Shown here: positions 23,501 through 32,305 of the stretch, in pieces
How positions within the stretch are numbered: position 1 is the stretch's first letter
Layout of the letters: each line of letters begins with the position of its first letter
From: Paralvinella palmiformis
Lineage: Eukaryota; Annelida; Polychaeta; Terebellida; Alvinellidae
Reading direction: 5' to 3'
Length of the DNA: 64,000 nt
Assembly: GCA_025642065.1 (NCBI GenBank)
Contig: JAODUP010000026.1
Span: forward strand, 737,001-801,000
Made by a program: the position numbers and the translations under genes
Notes under the pieces: generated by a model
What the model was told of the DNA's origin: nothing
The model's database searches: none
The model's input: only the letters and a program-made list of their open reading frames with translations

Positions 23501-26500
23501 GTAGTAGGTAAAAAAGAATTGGAATTGATCAATTGGAATTAGAATAGACCAAATGAAATTGACCCATGTCTGGCCATATCATCATCACACAAACACACTC
23601 ACACACATATATATAATCAGATAAAATGCATATTACCTGAAATTTTCAAGTAATCTGTATTAAATGTCAGTTAGCACTAGACTTATTACTTGAAAATTTC
23701 AGGTAATATACATATTACTGGGTTATACAGATTAACTGTAACATATATATTGTTTCTCCTCACAGCATCTGAAAAGGTTCATTTCAAATGCACTGAATAA
23801 AGCACACCAGAATGGTTATAGATCCATAGCATTTCCAGCTCTGGGTACAGGAAATCTAGGATATGATCCTACTACAGTAGCAAAACTAATGGTCGAGGAA
23901 GTTTTGAAATTTAGTTCCATCATGCAGACAACAAATCTGAAGGACGTTCGTGTCGTCTTATTTTCCAGCGATGTGTCTACAACAAAAGTTAGTATCATGG
24001 TCATTAAATATAAGCCAAAAATAACTGACTTCATATTTAAACACCTTAAAAATCTTCATAGATCCCATAAATTCCTTTTTTGAAAAAACGGGTAGGTAAT
24101 CTTTGGGGGAAAATGTGTGCCATTTTCAGACATTTACTTTCAATGGAATACCATCAGTGTTTCATATTCCTATATGCACGGATGAGCCAAATTGTATGAT
24201 TGTCATATCTAGCATAGATGTTAACATATTTGTATGAGAGAGCAAACTAAATAAGAAAATAAACCTTTGTTTAAGTTGCCACAATAATATCAGATATATA
24301 TATATATGTATAGTATGTGTGCGACATTAATGCTCGCCGCTCGACCAGAACCAGTGTTTCAAGGCCCAGTCTAGTATTATTGCCACAGTACTCGACCTGA
24401 CAAAACGATAAAAATGAATACAGAGCTACAGACTAATTCTAACCGCTAACTGACAAATAACCAAGCTCATGATTTGTTTATTTACTTGTGGAATATCAAA
24501 GAACAAACACAAATAACTTCACTTGCTATATTCCGTCAACTCTTGGAACACATACCTTCCAGCTATGAATCAAATTGCCATAACCTGGCAATGTCACAAT
24601 CAACACTCACAGCTTCCCAATTGACCAGTGTATTAAGTGTTCTGGAACTGTGTATGATGCTCTGAACCCACTATAAAACACTGAACATGTGTAATATTCT
24701 CATTTATTCGACAATTGATTCAGAAGCACTTATAGTAGCGATCAGTAATCCAGTTTTTTCAGCCATGTTTGAGAACACAGTTTGTTAAGTAGCAAAATCA
24801 AATGCATGAAACAACCAGCCTGCATGTAGAGGTTTGAGTCTAGAGATCTTTAGGCTGAGTTGAGTGTCTGCAATTTTGCAATTGGATGTCAAGGAGTCAC
24901 TGACTTGGTATTGATTTTGCGTGCATTGATTTTGCATGCAAGAATTTTATACTTTATAGTTGTTTGCTGAGAATAGAAAAATAATATGAAAACATTATAT
25001 TTACACCTCCTTATATACAGTTTGATGTCACCTTCTCATCGTGTTAATTGCAATTTGTCTTTAGCTTGTATATCAGTTATCTTTGTTGTCATTCAATCAT
25101 GGCCATGGTTTGTCAGTTACTAGTTCAGATTCTGCTTAGAATGGAATTACTCGTTACATAAAGGTCAATGATCTAGTCTGCTTCAGATTTGGTTATGGCT
25201 GGTGAATAACAGTGTGCTTTGAAGTATGGTTTTCCCTGAATGGCATAGAAAAGAAACAAAAATCAACTTTCCTCACAGACCAAAATTCGCCAATTTTGGC
25301 TGGCACCAATATGTTCAAAATGACGAAATCGGCAATTTTGGCTGTTGCCAACTTAAGCTGATCTGCAGTAAGCAAATTAGCCTTTAAAGTGAAGACAAAG
25401 GTATTAGGCCTACACACTACACCAAAACCAAGGCTGTTTCAGTGCAGTGACCACTTTTATAGGCAGACTGTAGTAATTCATTAAGGTTACTATTGATTAA
25501 ATATTTGTTTAGATGGAAAGCAACTGCCTTTTCTCTAACTTTAGATAAAAATGTAAGATTTGAAACAAGTCTGTAGAAATCAGGTTTTAGATTTGAAACA
25601 GGGCTATTAGAGATTTTATTTACATTATTTTATGTATCTTAGAAAGTATTAACTTAGTTTATGTGTATACTTCACTGGAATGTTGCGAAATAAATCAAAT
25701 AAATAAAAGTAAACTGCTGATAATTTCGGTTTTTCATGCACACTGAATGGCTGAAAGTTATTGCTGATCAATCGATCTATCCTGACCATGTGTCTGTTGC
25801 ATAAAATGAGTGACTGACGTTGTGCATGAAAAATCTGGGGCTTATATGGACACATGTTGAGGTTAAAGCAATTCTGTGGTGGCCGATATCATTTTCATAT
25901 TTATCTAATAGAAATCACTTTTATTCTAATGGTTGGTTACCCTGTCACTTTTATCTTGCATATAATACATAAATTGTTTGTGTGTGTAGAAACGTCGGAA
26001 TAGGTTTTGTATTTCATGAATCACTTTGAGTTGGCAAATAATTAATTATGCGGTAGTAAATACACACGTGTTCAGTGAATGCATACAGGGAGAGTGGTGA
26101 CTTCACAAACAACTAATGAATGACAGCATTTCACTGGCCAAAGGTAAGTTGTAGTTTACTAAGAGACAAAGGATAGTGCCGAATATTCATGATGATTCCA
26201 TGTAAGGTTATTGAATGCTGCCAGGAGACAAACTCACGTACGCATTTTTTAAATCAATGTATTTCACACAAAGAAAACAATATGTTGAAACTATTGGATA
26301 ACTCTGAAAAGGATATTGATAACCAAAGAATTGCTTTAACATGTATTGGTGCATTGCAAACAGGCTGCCTGCATAATTAATTCAAAGTGTTTAATTTTCA
26401 TGGAGGTCTGAACCAGATATGGGGTCAATTAATTCTGGAATTTGAATTGATGGTCAATTCCAATTTTGGAATTTGAATTGATTATTTAAAACAAAATGGA

Positions 26501-26774
26501 ACTGAGAAATTTGGAATTGAAGTTTTCTACAAAAAATTAAATCCACAAATTAATTTACCATTTTTACAATGTTAACACTTACGTGTGGTGTTAGTAATAT
26601 GGTGGAACAAAAATGATCCAGAACTTTGGTTGCTTGCTTAGTTTTTCGGGGAGAATCCCCAGGCTGTCGCTTATTCAGCACAGCCTCTATGTTGGAGTGG
26701 TTGAGAAATCTCCTCCCCCGCCACTTACAGGGGGGCAATATGGAAAGTTATAAAAAGAACTTTGGTTCCTTTTA

Positions 26775-26811
<37 letters not shown>

Positions 26812-27274
26812 AACACGCACACCAACCGTGGCACCCCAAGTGAGCATTTAACCAATTAAATGGACTGGATACCGTGGGCTCCGCCCACAACACTGTGACA
26901 CCACCACATAGTATAAAATTAAGATTGAAATATATATTTGCATAGTTGTTAATTATTGAATAATTTTACTTGAGGGGGTGATCTAATGTTATTAATATCT
27001 TTGTCTACATATGTCTATGTAGATCTAGATCCACCACCTCCTATGTGTCAACACAAATGGCCAATATGTATGCAAACTTCAAATTAATTCCCCCCCCCCC
27101 CATTTCACATTACATAGTAGTTATGTTTGTGTAAGTGTGATTAAAAATGTTCTCGTACTTGTACTTGAGTACTTTGAAATCTATTCGTACTTGTACTTGA
27201 GTACATTGATAAAATAAATACTTGTACTGGTGTTCATAAAAAAAACATGTACTTGCCCATATACTTGGCCCCAA

Positions 27275-27313
<39 letters not shown>

Positions 27314-28047
27314 CATAGCTATCTCTCCACCATCAATCCCTATATGTATTGAACAAAAACTTTGAAGTTTTTAATAAACATATCTTATTTGCCTTCATGT
27401 GTATCATGACTAGACACTTACTTGCTAACATGCTGTGCATTAACTGTTGATGTATTGAGCATATATGTTGTTCTATAATATTTCTTAAATCTGCTATCAC
27501 ATACGCAAGATTCTTCTTTTACTTTTGAAGACTGTTGTGGAAGTGATTTCAGTTTTCTTCTCTATTTTAATGGGTAAAACTCCTGTTTGTGCTCAATAAA
27601 TTAATATATATGTTTAATTACCAGGGCGGGGGGGGGGGGGCTGGAGGTATCTCCATCATTTAACTAGCAATTGATTTCTATTGCTTTAGTTCAAATCTTG
27701 GTACGGTTGTGTTTGAAAGGTGTTTTGTCTTTCTTTTCACCCTATCACCATAGCAGGTGGCTAAACCCATTTAATCTACCAAAAAATGTATATTCCATCA
27801 AATATGCATTTTATTGAAGAACATTAATTTACATTCAGGCATTTGAAAGTTTCTGGAAATACAAGACGGGATCCACACCCACAGGCTCTTCCACTGTAAG
27901 ACGTCTATGTAAGGAAAGAGGTAAATACAACACACACACAAACACACGCTCAAATATATATATATATATATATATATAGACAGATATATAGCAGACAGAA
28001 AGTGGCAGAAACTAGGTAATATACACATAATTATATATATATATATA

Positions 28048-28097
<50 letters not shown>

Positions 28098-28363
28098 CAG
28101 GTAGTCATAAGTTGGTCTATGTTATAATTACCTTACTTATATTATACTCTGTAATGATATTATAATAATCTTTAAGTTGTAACACCGATTGTAAAGTGAA
28201 ACAGTCATAACTTACATAGGTCATAAGTTGACAACTACCTGTATAGTATATATTATGAATGAATAAGTTAATACGTGTTCAAAGTTTGCATATACGTGTG
28301 TGTGTCAGATCAAACGTTCATATTTTTGTATATATGTGCATGTAACACAGTCACACACAGACT

Positions 28364-28404
<41 letters not shown>

Positions 28405-28974
28405 TCTGTATTTTACATTATATCAGCGAATCCATCACCATTCACATCTCAGTTATATAACATAATTCAAGAGACCAATGACAAGATGGCTGTCCAGATA
28501 GGATTGTTAACAGTCAGCCTCGTGAAAGGAGACATCACGAAACAAACAACAGATGTCATAATGAACAATACAGATCACTTATTTAGTACTCAAGGTTTAA
28601 TCTTAACATCTAATAAACCATTTTCTTTTTAAATCTGTATTTGAAACATTACTCAGTTTAGCAGTGATGATCTGATCAGTAAAGTTGTACTAATTTTATT
28701 CTTTATAGGAGCTATATCGAAGGCAATAAATAAAGCTGGCGGACCAACAATCAAAGTGGAATGTGATAAAATACGTAAGTAGAGTCCTCACTTAAGAGTT
28801 GTTATGTCAATGGCAAATTTGGCATTTTTTCAAAATGATGTTCGATTAGGAGTTTGATGCAAAAGTCTGGATATTCTCCATAATTTAAAATCCAAAAACT
28901 GTTTCACCTGGATAAAGCATTTGGTAAATATTGGAAATAGAATTGTAGGGGTAAAATAGAAAAAATACCAATAC

Positions 28975-29011
<37 letters not shown>

Positions 29012-32000
29012 AAATAAAGAAGTAAACTCCATATTTAATGTTTACTATCTTACAGTTAGTAGATATGGTGTGCTAACAGATATTGCTCTGACCAATGCTG
29101 GAACTCTGCTGTGTAGGAAGATAATGCATGTTAATTTGCAGTCTGGTGAAAACTGGTACACATTGATAATTAAGATGTTACAAGTTGCTGAAGAAAACCA
29201 AATGAAATCATTGGCTTTACCTGCAATAGGATCAGGTGAATATGGTTTAATAATGTTCAATATTCTTAATTAATACCTAATTAATTACAACCTCTTAGCC
29301 AATAATATATCCCCAAATTGTATTTAATGTCATTCACAAGAAATGTTCTTAATTTAATATGTACATCTTGCTTCATTCAGGAACATTAAAGGCTAATAGA
29401 CAGTCAACTTGTCAGACCATCTTGAAATCACTTGCTACTTTTGCCCTTGAAAAGAATCCTAAGCACCTTCAAGTCGTCAACATTGTGATATTCGATAGGA
29501 CTATGTTTAAAGAATACAAGACTCACATGGGTGATGTATTCAAAGGAAAGCAACTCGGAATCCTACCGAAGATGTCAGGTTTCCGATCTTTATTGATTTA
29601 TTGTTGTGACACCAAGTTGCTTGTATTTACTGAATCGTTAACAAGACTCTTTATGCTAATGAAGAAACAATTAATTCACGGACTCATAAACAACAAATAG
29701 AGTACTAGATTTTATGGTCTTCCGTGACTGATGGGAGTCATTCAAAAAACTTCAGTAAGGTTTATCAAAAACCCAGTTAGAAATTGGAGTGACTGATATT
29801 ATTTGTTGGTGAATGCAGGCTTGAATAGGTGAGCTGTTAGAACGGATATAAACTTTTCAAGACACGACACAAAACATGGGATGGCACCAAGATGTCTAAC
29901 CACTGAATGGCATTCAGTAGTTAGAAATACTTCATGTTTATGATTACTTTTAATTTCAAATATTTTCTCACTGTTATTATGATGTTTATTTGTTTTTATT
30001 GGTAGAGAATGTCAGAAGTATTTAAAATTAAAATCTCTAAATTAGTAGTTAATCTCTAATATAATTGTACACCAAGGTTTATTGTCCATGCATAGTCTGC
30101 CATAAGGACATACAACACATAATGTGTTAACCTCAAAATGTTTCTACCAGATGTTCATTTACACCTCAGCGAAATTATTCATGTTGAGGCTGAAAGAAAG
30201 TCATCCCCAAAGTTCAGGTCATCCAGTCAGATTCTATTGCCAGTACATGTGTCTCATCTCAAGTCATGTGGCAATTGTGTGTTTAGTGTGTAAGCCTAAA
30301 AAATTAACCTGAGTTCTAACGCTGCACCGACATAAAGCACCCATACTAACGTAATCAAACCATCCCAAAAATGTTCTACTGGGCATGTGTGGAAGTGTGG
30401 TCATAAAAGGAAGTGTCCCTTTTTTCAAAACATACCAACTCTCTAAAGGTTCAGGATTTGGAATTCACCTGCCATATTGTCTGTAACATCCTAAGATCTA
30501 CCTGAAATCAAATCCTAGTCATTCACTCACCCACTTATTCATTTACTCACATGTTCACACTAGTTAATGTTCTATTTATCAAACATTAAATTCTTAATGC
30601 TGTTTTCAGATGATGAAGAGAGCAAGCCACTTACATACAGGATCTATGCTCTAAGTCAAGCTGCTGTTGATGATTTTGCAACAAAACTCGATACTTTATG
30701 TAAAAATAAAATCCAGAAGCACGTGCTGCAAGACAAGGAGGACCAAGAGATTATTGCCATACTTCAGCCACATGATGTAAGCTTTAAGCGATGTTCATAA
30801 GCGCCATCATTGTTTCTTAATAATGTTTTTACTGTAACTACATCAACATCTCAAACCTTTCTAGATTTTAATCTAGTAAATAAATAATAAAATCAAAACA
30901 TTTTCCAGTAGTACTTACTATTAATCGTATCAAATATTTACAATTTAAGCATTGTAGTAATATAATATCAATAGAGAAATGATTCTAATTACCGGTATGT
31001 TCTTCCCACAGATTATGGCGATTAAGAACTTGGAAAAAGAATTCAAGTCTAAGATTGAGGTTCACCAAGGTTCAAGACTGAATCGCATTGTTGTTGAGGG
31101 TGATTTAAAGAACCTAACACCATGCATTAGTAGAATTGTGGCTATTCTCCACAAAATTCAGGCTGAACACATTGAACAGGAAAATGCCAATTTGATTTAT
31201 CAGCAGGTAATTTGTTGCAGTACCGGGATTGATTAGATTAGATAAACACATATTTTGCCATCAAGATGTTTTATCGTTAGATCATTTACTATGTTGGATA
31301 ATGTTGTCAGAGTTGCTTCCATAGCACGACTTTGGTTGATACCTGTAATTGTCGAGTGAATAATAGCCTGGCATCGAAACAAGAATAGGATGTGACTGAC
31401 GAAACCGAAAAATAAACTGATCCCACCTTTTTAATGTCATGCACTTTTCTTGGAGAGTCCTGTTCATTTTTAATTATCATTTATTACTGGGCGGAGTGAG
31501 TAATCTTTAAAAGTGGTGGGCACCTCCGTGGTCTAAATGGTAGCGTGTTGGATCACAGATCACTGCCACCGGAGTTCAAATCTCGGCATTGGCATATCTG
31601 AAGGGTGTTTCATCTTTGGCTTTGCTTCATTATGTCTGGAGGTCGCTCAGCCCATTTAGCATACCTTGTGGACAAAAGTGGCCGTAAAACACCAATCGAT
31701 TGATCTAACCATTACCACGCATTGTATCGTCATTGTAATCTGCTTTCTGAAGAATTCAGCAGGAGCTCCCCTCAACAATATTTGAATTCTAGAACTGAGC
31801 GGTTATGATTGTTGATATGGGTTTCTATTGTTTCTGAAGATCATTAAGAAATTAACATGAATCTACAAAGTCAGTATCACAATATGCTGTTACTATGATT
31901 TTTTAATGATAATTATATGTGTTATTGTTTCTGGGGCTGTGCGTGCATTATAGACACTATTTTGACGAACTACGATCATTGTCATGTTTCAAATTGTTTA

Positions 32001-32266
32001 TTGTCTTTTAGGTAAGATGGCAATTTATAGATATGGGTCATTTCGCTGATTACCCACCAGAGATAAACTACATAATTGAGAAGGCTTATGTGAAAAAAGA
32101 GTTAACTGCCAGCTGGAAAGAAGAAAATGGCAGCGTCGTGGTCTTCTTTGACAAAATGATTGAGAGAAGGAACAGCGATTCTTCCACTGATGCTCAAGTA
32201 AATAGACAAATGCAGCATTCTTCAGGTTGGTTATCAGGTTGTGCTTGTAGTTATGACACATACATG

Positions 32267-32305
<39 letters not shown>

